NCBI GenBank assembly: GCA_029260655.1
Contig: JAJDCU010000022.1
Coordinates: 1 to 46,429 of the forward strand
Source of the DNA: Phycisphaeraceae bacterium
GTDB lineage: Bacteria > Planctomycetota > Phycisphaerae > Phycisphaerales > Phycisphaeraceae
Direction: 5' to 3'
Length of the DNA: 46,429 nt
The translations under genes and the position numbers were made by a program. The notes below the pieces were generated by a model. That model saw nothing but the letters and a program-made list of their open reading frames with translations, searched no databases and was not told the DNA's origin. Below are positions 24,786 through 33,918 of this stretch, one piece after another (within the stretch, counting starts at the first letter, position 1; the number at the start of each line of letters is the position of its first letter).

Positions 24786-25205
24786 ATGGCGACCGACGAT
24801 CAGATTACACAAGCGGCAATAAAACTCGGCGGAATGCTTAGCGAGCACCCCAAGGTCAGCCGGCTTGAAGGCGCGATCAAGAAACTCAAGGGCGATACCG
24901 AGGCGCAGCGGGCCCTGAACGACTTCAACCGCCGCCTCAGTGAGATCGCCGAGAAGGAGATGGCCGGTCAACCGATCGAGGTGTCGGAAAAGCGGCAGCT
25001 CCAGGATTTACAGAACGCGGTCGTCCACAACCTGGTGCTCCGCGAGTTTCAGCTTGCCCAGATGGACTACGTCGATCTGGTCCGTCGGCTGGACGACGCG
25101 ATGTACGGCCGCAGCGCCGCCGCCGCATCGGTCGGTGTGGTACAGCAGGGGGACGAGGCCATCGCCGCAGCGCCGCTGTCGAATCAGGCGGACGCTACGC
25201 CATAG
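24786..25205 (+). CDS. YlbF/YmcA-family protein
   Basis: 139 residues. Helical, with the family pattern of a central ALNDFNRRLSEIAEKEMAGQPIEVSEKRQLQDLQNAVVHN and a later LREFQLAQMDYVDLVRRLDDAM. In Bacillus, YlbF and YmcA form a complex that steers RNase Y and mRNA processing; a similar RNA-related role here is only inferred. It is divergent from rnr, with about 150 bases between starts. Confidence 0.75.
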   Translation: MATDDQITQAAIKLGGMLSEHPKVSRLEGAIKKLKGDTEAQRALNDFNRRLSEIAEKEMAGQPIEVSEKRQLQDLQNAVVHNLVLREFQLAQMDYVDLVRRLDDAMYGRSAAAASVGVVQQGDEAIAAAPLSNQADATP

Positions 25206-25281
25206 CTTAGCGAAGTGGTTTTTATGGGCCCAGCCGGGTCTACGACCCATACCTTCGAAATCTAACACAAATCCGGGCGGA

Positions 25282-26355
25282 TCAGTCTGCGTCCGCTTGT
25301 TCCACCGATAACTGATCGTCGGTGAAGTTAAACGGTGGTTCCTTCAGCATTTCGCGCCAGCGGTCCGCAGAGACCCGTAATTCGGCGGCGATCTTCGTGT
25401 CGGCCAGCTGAGGCGGGGTCAGTTTTGCGACTTCTTTAGCCACGTCATCCATTACACGGCCGCAGATCGAGGCCATCCAACTCTTGTCTTCCCTAACCTC
25501 TTCGTCTTCTTCATCGTCATTGTTTGGGTCTTCCTCGTCTAGTTGATCGGCTATCAAAGCGTAGTACCGAAATGCGATCCGCGCCAACTCAAACTGTTCC
25601 TTATCGACCCTATTCTTACTGTCCGACCTCAGCTCGATCAGCTTGCTCCAGAGCTGTTCCATCCCGCCGCGGACCGGCTTGAAGTGGGCTGTGGGGTTTT
25701 GCTTGTGGAACGTGACGCGGCTGTTGAGCCCCTCCAGGACCTTGCGGAGGGCCTCAGGCAACTCGATCTCCGCCATAGCCAGCATCACCTGCTCAAGCAC
25801 CAGAGAAGCCTCCTCAAGTTTTAGACGCTTAGCCAGCACATCCAGAGCCTTGCGCTGCGCTTGCTTATCCTTGAGATGACCTTCCCGGATCGCGCCGCCG
25901 ACGGCCTTGGCGATCCAATAACGTACGGCCGGGCTGGGGTCATCCGCACCGGCTTCGAGGACCAGGATCAGGTTATCGCCGGTGAGTTTGGCGCTGATGA
26001 TCGCCACGTTCAGCCGTGTCATCAGGGCCTGATCGGGCACTAGCAGCGGCACGACCCGGTTCGTGATCGCCTGGCCGTAGTATTCGAGGAAGTCCGAGGA
26101 GGTGCTGAGGCTGAATTGCTCGACCAATCTCGCCCGTCCTTCGGCGACCTGCTGGGGATCCTGGCTTTGGAGCTTTTGGACCTGTGCATCGACAAAGGCA
26201 TCGACGGTTGCCTTTTCTTGAGAGGTCAGTGGCGCAGAGGCCTGCAGGATGGTCGGAGTAAGCGAGTCCTGACCTAGGACAGGTTGGCCACCTAGCCCAA
26301 GTACGGCGCCAAAGCAGGCCGTCAAGAGCCAGAGCGGGCATCGGCTGAATCTCAT
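25282..26355 (-). CDS. Exported helical-repeat protein of unknown function
   Basis: 357 residues from the ATG at 26355 (MRFSRCPLWLL), with GAGAGGA upstream. The N-terminus is a Sec signal (about 1-29, ending near VLGQ). The mature part is entirely helical and suggests HEAT-like pairs around 100-200 (DDPSPAVRYWIAKAVGGAIREG). A very acidic stretch (EEDPNNDDEEDEEVREDK) lies at about 272-290. Probably periplasmic. No enzyme motif is visible. Confidence 0.65.
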   Translation of the reverse strand: MRFSRCPLWLLTACFGAVLGLGGQPVLGQDSLTPTILQASAPLTSQEKATVDAFVDAQVQKLQSQDPQQVAEGRARLVEQFSLSTSSDFLEYYGQAITNRVVPLLVPDQALMTRLNVAIISAKLTGDNLILVLEAGADDPSPAVRYWIAKAVGGAIREGHLKDKQAQRKALDVLAKRLKLEEASLVLEQVMLAMAEIELPEALRKVLEGLNSRVTFHKQNPTAHFKPVRGGMEQLWSKLIELRSDSKNRVDKEQFELARIAFRYYALIADQLDEEDPNNDDEEDEEVREDKSWMASICGRVMDDVAKEVAKLTPPQLADTKIAAELRVSADRWREMLKEPPFNFTDDQLSVEQADAD

Positions 26356-26532
26356 CAGAATCCTCTCAGGCAGGCAGGGAAGCAAACCATCCGTCCGCCG
26401 CGGAGGACGCGGCCAGACCAGACCTGCAAAAGCTAGCATCGGCCCGGAAATCTGTCAAGCATCCTGGCCCGGTGGCAGATGCTCAAATGCTGGCAAGATC
26501 ACGTGTTGTGGCAGGACCGCGAAAAGTTGGAC

Positions 26533-27006
26533 CTAGCGCGTCGAGATGATCCCGGGAAAGTCATTCGGACGCAATAGCATGACGAAGATCGACGCAACAT
26601 AGAGCCCAAGCCCCAGCACCGTCAGCACGATCGCGACGCGGTAGAACCGAGTCTTTCGGTCCCGGTAAGCCAGTGTGTGGTCAAGCCACTGCTCGATCTG
26701 ACCGCCGGGATGCTGTGTCAACCACCTCAGGTGCAGCACGCCGTAGCAAACGACCGTGGCAGCCGCCATCACCAGCGCGACCCCGCTGATGATCAGACCT
26801 TGGGCCAGCGCGTTGGTTCCTGCGATCAGTCGGCCCGAGAACCCGGTCGTCGTAATCACGATCCCCGACAGACCCAGCAGGACTTGAGATCGGTGGTGAA
26901 GGACCATGAACTGGCGCTCGATCAGCTCCATCACCGATCGCACATCGTCTCGGCCGTAGATCTGGAGGATCTTCTGGGCTTCGGTATGTCGGGCTGATGC
27001 TGGCAT
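26533..27006 (-). CDS. Small three-helix membrane protein
   Basis: 157 residues. A soluble helical N-terminus (about 1-40) leads to three hydrophobic helices at roughly 42-62, 68-92 and 122-146, with a loop containing HPGGQIEQWLDHTLAYRDRK before the last. The pattern of a charged helix followed directly by a short double membrane pass (ERQFMVLHHRSQVLLGLSGI) loosely resembles DUF5706/Pycsar effector membrane proteins, but no cyclase is nearby and the match is weak. Best treated as a hypothetical membrane protein. Confidence 0.6.
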   Translation of the reverse strand: MPASARHTEAQKILQIYGRDDVRSVMELIERQFMVLHHRSQVLLGLSGIVITTTGFSGRLIAGTNALAQGLIISGVALVMAAATVVCYGVLHLRWLTQHPGGQIEQWLDHTLAYRDRKTRFYRVAIVLTVLGLGLYVASIFVMLLRPNDFPGIISTR

Positions 27007-27174
27007 ACGTGTATCATAACAGGCTGTTGAGAGGTGGGGCGAGGTAAAGATTCATACCCCACACCTAGGCTTGCTGAAACAGGTCTGACGGTTGTGGCGG
27101 TCACCGAGCCCCGATGTTTCAGAAAGATCGCTCTATTGTCAACGACTGAAGGAAGGCCTACCGATACTTGGAGT

Positions 27175-27768
27175 ATGCCTTTGACGGATCGCAGCTCCGA
27201 ACACATTCACGTCATCGCGGAGCCGGCGAAGGGCATCTGCAGTGGCTACCTGTCAGGGCTGTATCGTTTCGTTCGGCGGTGGTCCTTGTGCCGCGGAATC
27301 CGCGCCATCATCACGATCCGCGCAACCCCACAGCAGATCGCCCTGGGCGTTGCGGTTGGGGCATTCATTGCTTTCTCACCGCTGATCGGCATCCAGACAA
27401 TACTGGCTGCGCTGGCCGCCTCGGTGTTGGGCGCCTCTCGGAAAGCGGCGATGATCGCGGTCTGGATCAGTAACCCGGTCACGATGGGGCCGATCTTCGC
27501 CATCACCTATCAAATCGGCCGGGCTCTCGGTGACAGTACCGGCACGGCGGCCGCGTCCTGGGAAGTTGCCGGCCAGGCTGTGAACGCACCGATGAGGAGC
27601 CAGGGACTTGGCCAATTCGTTCAGGCCAGTGGCGGTGTGATCGGACCGATGTTTCTGGGCGGCGCGGTACTTGGATTGCTCGCTGCGGTCATCGCGTACC
27701 GCCTGACACATCGCGGCGTCGCAGCATTCCAGGGCACCTCTTACAGACGGCGTGCATTCGCCGGCTAA
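27175..27768 (+). CDS. DUF2062 membrane protein, first copy
   Basis: 197 residues from the ATG at 27175, with GGAG close upstream. The DUF2062 region has ATPQQIALGVAVGAFIAFSPLIGIQTILA, then WISNPVTMGPIFAITYQIGRALG. Three membrane helices are likely. Its function is unknown; DUF2062 often accompanies envelope or glycan genes. A second copy starts 82 bases after its end. Confidence 0.75.
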   Translation: MPLTDRSSEHIHVIAEPAKGICSGYLSGLYRFVRRWSLCRGIRAIITIRATPQQIALGVAVGAFIAFSPLIGIQTILAALAASVLGASRKAAMIAVWISNPVTMGPIFAITYQIGRALGDSTGTAAASWEVAGQAVNAPMRSQGLGQFVQASGGVIGPMFLGGAVLGLLAAVIAYRLTHRGVAAFQGTSYRRRAFAG

Positions 27769-27849
27769 ACCTATGCATGGTCCGGATAACGGGTCCGGTG
27801 GTTAGATATCTGCCTATCTCTATCCCCCTGGCGCTATTATCGTAAAACC

Positions 27850-28548
27850 ATGTCGCTTCATGCCGATATCACCGGCATGAGTAGTCCGCGCATACCGCTG
27901 CTTCGCCGATACGGCTATCGACTGTCGGGGCTGGACAAGGCCTCGTTGCGGCGCTCACTGCGTGTCTTGTTCCCTATCCAGCTGAGTTCGAAAAAAGTAG
28001 CGCTGGGTGTGGCGATCGGTGTCCTCGTCGCATTCTCACCCACGATTGGATTTCAGATGGGCTTGGCAATGGTGATCGCAACGATCCTTAATGCCTCGCG
28101 ATTGGCGGCGGTCTCTTGTGTCTGGATTACAAATCCGTTGACCATGGGGCCTGTCTTTGCCTTCACCTATCAGGTGGGGCATCCATTCTGGTTTTCATCA
28201 CCCGAAGTAAGTATTTCGCAGATGAGCCAGATGATCAGTGCCGGCCACAGCCCATACAGCATCGGCGCCGTCTTCTATGGGCTACAGAACATGCTCGGTT
28301 CCGGCGTGGGGGGGGTTATGCCCCTGCTATTAGGCGGCTTAATCATTGGGTCCGTCGCGGCCTGCTTGAGCTACCCCTTAGCCTGGGTGGCCGCATCAAG
28401 CTATCTGCGATCTCGCCGCCGCAGATTACGACCCTCTCATCGTAAGCGTGTCGATCGGCGTACCGTGGGGCAAGTTGATCCAGTTGGCTGCGCGATCTCA
28501 CGCAGCGCCAAAGCTGTATCCGACGAGGCCCGACGGCGCGCTGCTTAA
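27850..28548 (+). CDS. DUF2062 membrane protein, second copy
   Basis: 232 residues. It shares the core with the gene before it (KKVALGVAIGVLVAFSPTIGFQMGLA; WITNPLTMGPVFAFTYQVG), so the pair arose by tandem duplication and has since diverged. Three helices are predicted, followed by a long, strongly basic tail (about 190-232, RSRRRRLRPSHRKR) that the first copy lacks. An ATG at 27877 is an alternative start. Confidence 0.75.
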   Translation: MSLHADITGMSSPRIPLLRRYGYRLSGLDKASLRRSLRVLFPIQLSSKKVALGVAIGVLVAFSPTIGFQMGLAMVIATILNASRLAAVSCVWITNPLTMGPVFAFTYQVGHPFWFSSPEVSISQMSQMISAGHSPYSIGAVFYGLQNMLGSGVGGVMPLLLGGLIIGSVAACLSYPLAWVAASSYLRSRRRRLRPSHRKRVDRRTVGQVDPVGCAISRSAKAVSDEARRRAA

Positions 28549-28698
28549 TACAGCCGCCGTATTGCCAAGATCTTCTAGCTTAGGACTGTAGCTGTTCTAC
28601 GGCTCACCGTTGAAACCCACGTGAAGTAGCACATAAACATGTGAGGCTTGACAGAGGCGGCCTCAGACTCCATGCACCGGTGGAGGATTTGAAGTGTG

Positions 28699-30306
28699 TT
28701 ACTCGATCGGTTCGATCCCCAGGTCTTTGACTTTCTTGTTCAGTGTGTTGCGGTTGATCCCCAGGAAGTCGGCGGTACGGACTTTCACACCACTGTTGTA
28801 ATCGAGGGATTCACGGATCAGTTGCCTTTCAACTTCCCCGATCACCAGATCGTAGACCCGGCCCTCGCATGACTGGTATTCTTTGACGGCGTGTTCGGCG
28901 AGCCGTGCCGCTAGAGACTCGATCGATGTGTCGGTCGCGTCGCTGCGGGTCTGCTTGGAGAACAGCCCGATCTGAAGCGGCAGCAGATCAACGGTAAACT
29001 CATCGCCTGTTGAAAGCACGACCGCCCGCTCCATAGCGTTCTCCAGCTCGCGTACATTGCCCGGCCAAGGGTAGCGAAGAAGCGTGTTCAGAACATCTCG
29101 GCTGATCTTGCGCAAGCTGCGCTGGTTCTCCTTGTTGTATTTATCCAGGAAGAAGTCGATCAACCTGGGGATGTCTTCCCGGCGTTTGCGCAATGGCGGG
29201 AGATTGATCTGGACCACGTTCAGGCGGTAATACAGGTCCTCTCGGAAGTTACCCTTCCTGACTTCTTCCTCCAAGTCCAGGTTGGTCGCCGCAATGACCC
29301 GGGCGTCGACTTTGATCGTTTGGTGGTCGCCGACACGCTCAAACTCTCGCTCCTGCAACACGCGCAGCAACTTGACCTGAAGTTGGGGGTCTAGCGTTCC
29401 AACTTCGTCCAGGAACAGCGTGCCGCCCTCCGCGGCTTCGAACCGGCCGACCTTGTCTCTGACGGCCCCGGTAAACGCGCCCTTGACATGGCCAAACAGT
29501 TCCGACTCCAGTAGCTGTGGTGACAGTGCGCCGCAGTTGACTCGGATCAACGGCTTGTCGACTCTGGGGGAGTTGTAGTGGATCGCCTTGGCGATAAGCT
29601 CTTTACCGCAACCGGTTTCGCCCAGCAGAAGCACGGTAGCGCGGCTACTGGCGACCTGACCGATGGTGGCCAGCACGTCCAGCATCACCGGACTCGAGCC
29701 AATAATGTTGTCAAACCGATACTTGCCTCGGAGGTTGTCTCTGAGCAACCGCGTCTCTTGCAGCCAGTGGTCCTTTTCCACCTGGATCAGATGATGGATG
29801 CGGATCGTCTGCGCGATAGACCCTGCGATAATCGTCAACAGCCGGGCGTCGGCCTGTAGCTGAGCATCGTCTATGTAGGGCTTGTCGATACCGATGGCCC
29901 CGACCGTCCGGCCCCCATCGTGTACGGGCACACAGATAAAGCTCGTCGGCGTGGGGGCTTCACCGGCTTCATCCAAATCTCGGCTGCGGGTGCGGTTTAA
30001 AAACGCGGGGTGCTTGGCGATGTCTTGAATCACTGCGGCTTTCCCGGTCTCCAAGACCTGACCCGTCACGCCTTCACCCGCCGCATATCGCCCACGCTGC
30101 TGTTCAGCAGCACTGAGTCCAACGCTGGCGATGATGCGCAGCTGGTCAGTCGCTTCGTCCCATAAAACCAGTGATGCACGTTGGATATGTAAGCGATCAC
30201 GAAGCTGAGCCATGGCGCGTTGAAAGACCTGGCTCAATTCAAGCCCATCGCCAAGAATTTGGCTGATCTGCTCAAGGATGTCTAATTCTCGTTCAGCTTG
30301 ACTCAC
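28699..30306 (-). CDS. GAF-domain sigma-54-dependent activator
   Basis: 535 residues. An N-terminal GAF sensor (about 20-175) is followed by an AAA+ domain with Walker [11 protein letters not shown] (228-236), the sigma-54 contact loop GAFTGA (276-281), and Walker [12 protein letters not shown], then a Fis-type HTH (about 500-530, [21 protein letters not shown]). This is the NifA-like layout, but no nitrogen fixation gene is near, so the ligand and target are open. It is divergent from the portal locus with 267 bases between; no clear -24/-12 promoter was found there. Confidence 0.9.
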   Translation of the reverse strand: MSQAERELDILEQISQILGDGLELSQVFQRAMAQLRDRLHIQRASLVLWDEATDQLRIIASVGLSAAEQQRGRYAAGEGVTGQVLETGKAAVIQDIAKHPAFLNRTRSRDLDEAGEAPTPTSFICVPVHDGGRTVGAIGIDKPYIDDAQLQADARLLTIIAGSIAQTIRIHHLIQVEKDHWLQETRLLRDNLRGKYRFDNIIGSSPVMLDVLATIGQVASSRATVLLLGETGCGKELIAKAIHYNSPRVDKPLIRVNCGALSPQLLESELFGHVKGAFTGAVRDKVGRFEAAEGGTLFLDEVGTLDPQLQVKLLRVLQEREFERVGDHQTIKVDARVIAATNLDLEEEVRKGNFREDLYYRLNVVQINLPPLRKRREDIPRLIDFFLDKYNKENQRSLRKISRDVLNTLLRYPWPGNVRELENAMERAVVLSTGDEFTVDLLPLQIGLFSKQTRSDATDTSIESLAARLAEHAVKEYQSCEGRVYDLVIGEVERQLIRESLDYNSGVKVRTADFLGINRNTLNKKVKDLGIEPIE

Positions 30307-30573
30307 AGCCTGCTAATTAAATCACCAGCTGGAAGCAGATGCAAGGGGCGACCGACGTATTCGTGCGCACAAAACCGAACAGTTCACAAACAAAAAGCGC
30401 CCAGAATCACACTTTTTCTTCTCCTTTGTCGTTGTGTCACTTAAGGCAAAAAATGGAAGCCCCAGCGTCATGATCGTGCGCCGATTCGTGTCGTTTGGCC
30501 CAAGGGTGGAGGGCCGGCTCATGACGGACCGGATTGGATCATCTGTCCCGGCGACTGCCAACGCCTAAGAGCA

Positions 30574-31449
30574 ATGTTCACCATGACGACCCACGCAACC
30601 AATCAACAAGCCCTGACCACGATCGAGCCAAGCCTGCTGGACCTGCTCCTCGAGGAGCACCGCAGTGAAACCGAACCCAAACTCCGTCGCCTGTGGGATT
30701 ACTACCGCAACCCGACCAGGCGTCATGCTTCTGGCCGTCGCGGTCGTTTGGCGCAGGAGGACGGACTGCCTACGCGCTTGACCAACTCCAATTCAAACAG
30801 TCAAGCCGACAAAGAGATCGTCATCGAGAACGATATCGCCTGGCGGATGAACACCATTGTCAACTTCATGTTCGGTAAGCCGCTGGCGATCCAGAGCACG
30901 GCCAAGAACCCCGAGCGGGCTGGAATCATCCAGCGGTTTTTACACGACGTGTTCAAGGCCAACGGCGGCGACCGCTTCTTCCAGGACCTGGGACTGCTCG
31001 GGTCTGTTTACGGCTACGTGGATATCCTGCTCCGCGTTTCCGATCAGCCCGAGCTTCTCGGGAGCAAGCATGTACAACACTCGGCCCAGCGGTTTGTCCT
31101 TGAAACCGTCGAAGCCCCACGGGCGATCCCCCTTCTTAGCCAGCATGACTACCGTCGACTCGATGCCTACGCCCTGCACTTCCGCCAGAGAACTTCACAG
31201 GTCGAACAAAGCCACTTCCTCTCACGGGTTCGCAACCGCGTTCTCGGCGGGGCGGGGCGTAGGCAACGGACGGTAATTGAACATACGCAGGTCTGGACCC
31301 CCGATAGGTTCCACAGCTATACGAGCAAGCCCGGCTCCCTCGGCGGGGGGCGGACGCTCGTTGAAGAAAGCGTCAACCCGCTCGGTCGGATCCCGGTCGT
31401 TCATATCCAGAACCTCTCGCAGCCGTTCTTTTACGAAGGGCTACCTTGA
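30574..31449 (+). CDS. Phage portal protein, C-terminally truncated
   Basis: 291 residues; an ATG three codons later is also possible. It has the pattern of SPP1-type portals: an N-terminal helical segment, KEIVIENDIAWRMNTIVNFMFGKPL, a conserved GSVYGYVDILLRV strand, and IPVVHIQNLSQPFFYEGL. Family members continue beyond this point for another 150-250 residues forming the stem and crown, but here a TGA stops the frame at 31447. The following 530 bases encode a different protein in another frame. A portal of this length would not be expected to form a channel. Confidence 0.7.
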   Translation: MFTMTTHATNQQALTTIEPSLLDLLLEEHRSETEPKLRRLWDYYRNPTRRHASGRRGRLAQEDGLPTRLTNSNSNSQADKEIVIENDIAWRMNTIVNFMFGKPLAIQSTAKNPERAGIIQRFLHDVFKANGGDRFFQDLGLLGSVYGYVDILLRVSDQPELLGSKHVQHSAQRFVLETVEAPRAIPLLSQHDYRRLDAYALHFRQRTSQVEQSHFLSRVRNRVLGGAGRRQRTVIEHTQVWTPDRFHSYTSKPGSLGGGRTLVEESVNPLGRIPVVHIQNLSQPFFYEGLP

Positions 31450-31972
31450 CCCGCCGACACTCCCGCCGGCGTTCCTTGCTGCGGCGAAGGCTGGCTCAGC
31501 GCGTGTGCGTGTGACCGCCAGCCTGATGAGCCCGCACCGGGTTGAATTGCAGCGGTGGCGTGGTAATGCCTTTACCGGCAAACTTCCGCCTCGCGTGGCC
31601 GATCTGGCGGGGGTCTTCCGCTTCCAACGGGTAGACGAAAAGAGCATCCACCAGGCGAAGATTCTGACCGGTGAGCTTCAGGCGGACGAGTTGGATCAAA
31701 CCAATCAGATGCTCGCCTGGCTGATCGAAAGAATGATGCGGCACGAGCAGGGCGGTGAGCCTAATGACGGACGGGCGACATTGGAACTGGCCGGCTCCTG
31801 GCCTCTGCTGAGGCCAGGCGACAGGTTGTTTGAAGTCCGTGGCGCGGGGATCGGGGTGGGTGGTCGGGCGCAAGCGTTGACCCGCCGTGCCGCCCACATC
31901 CGATCGGTCGAGACACGGTTTGCGCCGCGCCACGGCAAAGGCCTGACGACAACCGCAGAGTTGTCTTTCTAA
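31442..31972 (+). pseudogene. C-terminal fragment of a phage tail/baseplate-like protein
   Basis: About 177 residues without their own start, in the frame one step from the truncated portal. The end (SWPLLRPGDRLFEV then a glycine-rich turn, RSVETRF, TTTAELSF) reads like the beta-rich end of a baseplate hub or late-control type tail protein. The middle is helical (ELDQTNQMLAWLIERMMRHEQ). It begins directly where the portal stops. The simplest explanation is an internal deletion joining two genes; a single-base frameshift in one gene is less likely because portals do not end in such a domain. Confidence 0.55.
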
Positions 31973-31992
31973 GCGGTAGCCCGGAGGCGGAT

Positions 31993-32265
31993 ATGCCGGC
32001 CGAACTATTTCAGTACCTGACTCAATTCGGGGTTGCCGGGCTTATGGGTCTGCTGTGGGTCTGGGAACGTTTTATGTCTCGTAAGCGTGAGGCCCAACTC
32101 AATGAGACCCATCGCCACCTGACGGATCAGCAGCAGGAACTGCGTGTGCTGGTCAAACTTGTTCGCCAAAACACCCGTGCGATGGTCCGGTTCGACCAGA
32201 CACAGACCCAGCTCAAAGAACTCCTGGAGAAGATGCATCATGAGATCGACAGACGCGCCGTGTAG
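31993..32265 (+). CDS. Small membrane protein with coiled coil, phage-associated
   Basis: 90 residues. One N-terminal membrane helix (FGVAGLMGLLWVWERFM, about 10-28) is followed by a basic patch and a long coiled-coil tail (ETHRHLTDQQQELRVLVKLV). The layout matches many small phage proteins near lysis genes, but it is too unspecific to name. The stop overlaps the start of the lipoprotein gene. Confidence 0.6.
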   Translation: MPAELFQYLTQFGVAGLMGLLWVWERFMSRKREAQLNETHRHLTDQQQELRVLVKLVRQNTRAMVRFDQTQTQLKELLEKMHHEIDRRAV

Positions 32266-32725
32266 CCGTTTCATGTCACGAATCGCTGTGGTGACGGCGC
32301 TGCTGATCGGTGGCTGTACGTCTCCCCCGTCGGTTACGCCGCTATTGAGGATCAGCTCGCAAGCGCTGACCCGTGAGGCCGCCCGGCTTGACGAGGACGC
32401 CACCCGTGACGCCCAGCATGTCCGTCAGTCACTGAGCCTGCTTGATAACGCCTTCGATCAAGACCTTGACCAAACCGACACCTTGACCCCCGACTGGGTT
32501 CGTGAGGCAACGAGGGTATACATCGCGGCGCGTGAGGCATTGGTGCTTCACGGGCAAGCGCTGACTGCCGAGCGAAGGGCCCGGGCGGACAACCTCCATG
32601 CCGCGGCGTCGGCCACTCGGCGCGCTATCGAGTTAATCGAACAACAAGACAGATTGCTGAACGGCGTTGCTGGCGGCGATGTTCGCCGTCTGCTCACCGG
32701 CCAGCCATTAACCGATCAGGAGTAG
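32240..32725 (+). CDS. Small lipoprotein, helical
   Basis: 161 residues from the ATG at 32240 (GGAGA about 11 bases upstream); an ATG at 32273 is the other choice. The signal ends in the lipobox LIGGC, giving a lipid-modified Cys. The mature part is a long helical region (LTREAARLDEDATRDAQHVRQSL). It overlaps the previous gene by 26 bases, so it belongs to the same transcript. A two-component spanin-like role with the upstream membrane protein is possible but unproven. Confidence 0.55.
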   Translation: MRSTDAPCSRFMSRIAVVTALLIGGCTSPPSVTPLLRISSQALTREAARLDEDATRDAQHVRQSLSLLDNAFDQDLDQTDTLTPDWVREATRVYIAAREALVLHGQALTAERRARADNLHAAASATRRAIELIEQQDRLLNGVAGGDVRRLLTGQPLTDQE

Positions 32726-32730
32726 ACCCC

Positions 32731-32988
32731 GTGACCACAGAAGATTTACGAAGCATGGTCAGCGACAAGATCAATGGCCGTTGGTCGAAATGGGCCCAGA
32801 GACACCCCCACCTGGCGCAGGTCATCGACCACACACGCCTGGTGGAATCAGCGGTCGAACGCTTGCGGGATGACCCACGATTCATTCGGGCGATGCAGGA
32901 GGCGGACCTCGACGACGCCAGGCTTTCGGCCGCCGCCAAGATTCTTGAGAGAGCCGATCAGGTTATCCGCGATACGCTACCGCTGTGA
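32731..32988 (+). CDS. Small helical hypothetical protein
   Basis: 85 residues from a GTG at 32731, 5 bases after the lipoprotein stop. The sequence is soluble and amphipathic (VESAVERLRDDPRFIRAMQEADLDDARLS, then AAAKILERADQVIRDTL). Operon position is the main reason to believe it. Confidence 0.55.
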   Translation: MTTEDLRSMVSDKINGRWSKWAQRHPHLAQVIDHTRLVESAVERLRDDPRFIRAMQEADLDDARLSAAAKILERADQVIRDTLPL

Positions 32989-33058
32989 TCGTGGCCTCAA
33001 AATTCTGATGCTTTGGCGCCCGCTCACGCTTTCTCACCTATTCCAAGGAAATACTAAT

Positions 33059-33304
33059 ATGCAGGAAACACCCGCCCCGCGATCGCGTTGGGCAAGCCGT
33101 AAGTTCATCGTAGCTGTGTCAGCCCAGATCACCGCCCTGATCGTGCTGATGTGGCCCGGGCAAGAACACGAGATCATAGAGGCATCCAGATCGATCACAT
33201 CGCTTGTGGTGGTGTTGGCGACCTCGTTGGGTTACATCGTGGCAGAAGCGTCGATCGACGCCCGTAAGGCGTCAGCGGACTCGGGCCAGGACGCTCAACC
33301 TTGA
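33059..33304 (+). CDS. Holin-like small membrane protein
   Basis: 81 residues from the ATG at 33059, with AAGGA upstream. A basic start (RSRWASRKF) precedes two hydrophobic helices (about 13-31 and 44-62) and a charged tail, the common class II holin layout. The last base of its stop is the first base of the next start (TGATG), so translation is coupled. No endolysin gene is nearby. Confidence 0.55.
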   Translation: MQETPAPRSRWASRKFIVAVSAQITALIVLMWPGQEHEIIEASRSITSLVVVLATSLGYIVAEASIDARKASADSGQDAQP

Positions 33305-33879
33305 TGATTGGCCCCGGTCGGTCTATCTTCTCAACCGTGACCCTGACACGCGGGCTACATCTTGTGAGGCGGATGATGGCAGGCGCCTCGGTGGTGCTTT
33401 GCCTTTGGCTGCTCTCTGGCTGTGAGTTCAAGGCCGTCGAGCCGACGACAACTGTTCAGCGGGCAGACTCCGTTGACAGCTATTGGCGGCCCGCACCGGT
33501 CAGGATCCGCGTCTACCCGTCTACTCAGTTCATTAAGGAGTCCGGGCGTGCGATTTTGGAAGCTCGGGTTGAACTGTTTGATGAAATGGGCGACCCGGTC
33601 AAGTACGCCGGCAGTTTCAGGGTCGAACTGTATAGCGTCGACGAAGCCATGGGAAATGCGCCGCGCCGCCTGTTGTATACCTGGGATGCCCAAGTGATGA
33701 CACTCGAACATCAGCGGGAACATTACGACCCGATCACACGGGGGTATCTGTTCCGCCTGGGTGTGGATGACCTGCGAATCGCTAAACAGGCCTCCTTGTT
33801 GCGTATTACGTTCACACCGGTCGATCGGCCTCGCTTCGACGCGGAGTCGGTGATCCGGTCTGACTGGTTATCGCAGTGA
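33304..33879 (+). CDS. Lipoprotein with a beta-sandwich-like domain
   Basis: 191 residues from the ATG at 33304. A 40-residue leader ends in LLSGC (lipobox). The mature part has alternating strands (RIRVYPSTQFIKESGRAILEARVELFDEMGDPVKYAGSFRVELY, later LLRITFTPVDRPRFDAESVI), as in an Ig- or C2-like sandwich. Coupled to the holin-like gene by TGATG. It could be a host lipoprotein captured in the operon. Confidence 0.6.
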   Translation: MIGPGRSIFSTVTLTRGLHLVRRMMAGASVVLCLWLLSGCEFKAVEPTTTVQRADSVDSYWRPAPVRIRVYPSTQFIKESGRAILEARVELFDEMGDPVKYAGSFRVELYSVDEAMGNAPRRLLYTWDAQVMTLEHQREHYDPITRGYLFRLGVDDLRIAKQASLLRITFTPVDRPRFDAESVIRSDWLSQ

Positions 33880-33918
33880 TGTGTTTTTCTAGCCCTCAGA
33901 ACGTGTCGCCGCCCGCCA

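Noticed and set aside
26533-27006. A Pycsar membrane effector
   Set aside because: Only a loose similarity of the helix plus membrane pattern, and no cyclase gene beside it.
28699-30306. A nitrogen-fixation regulator (nifA)
   Set aside because: The domain order is NifA-like, but there are no nif genes nearby, so the name would be a guess.
30377-30386. A repressor operator upstream of the portal gene
   Set aside because: Only one AGTTCA half-site is present; the second half at the right distance is missing.
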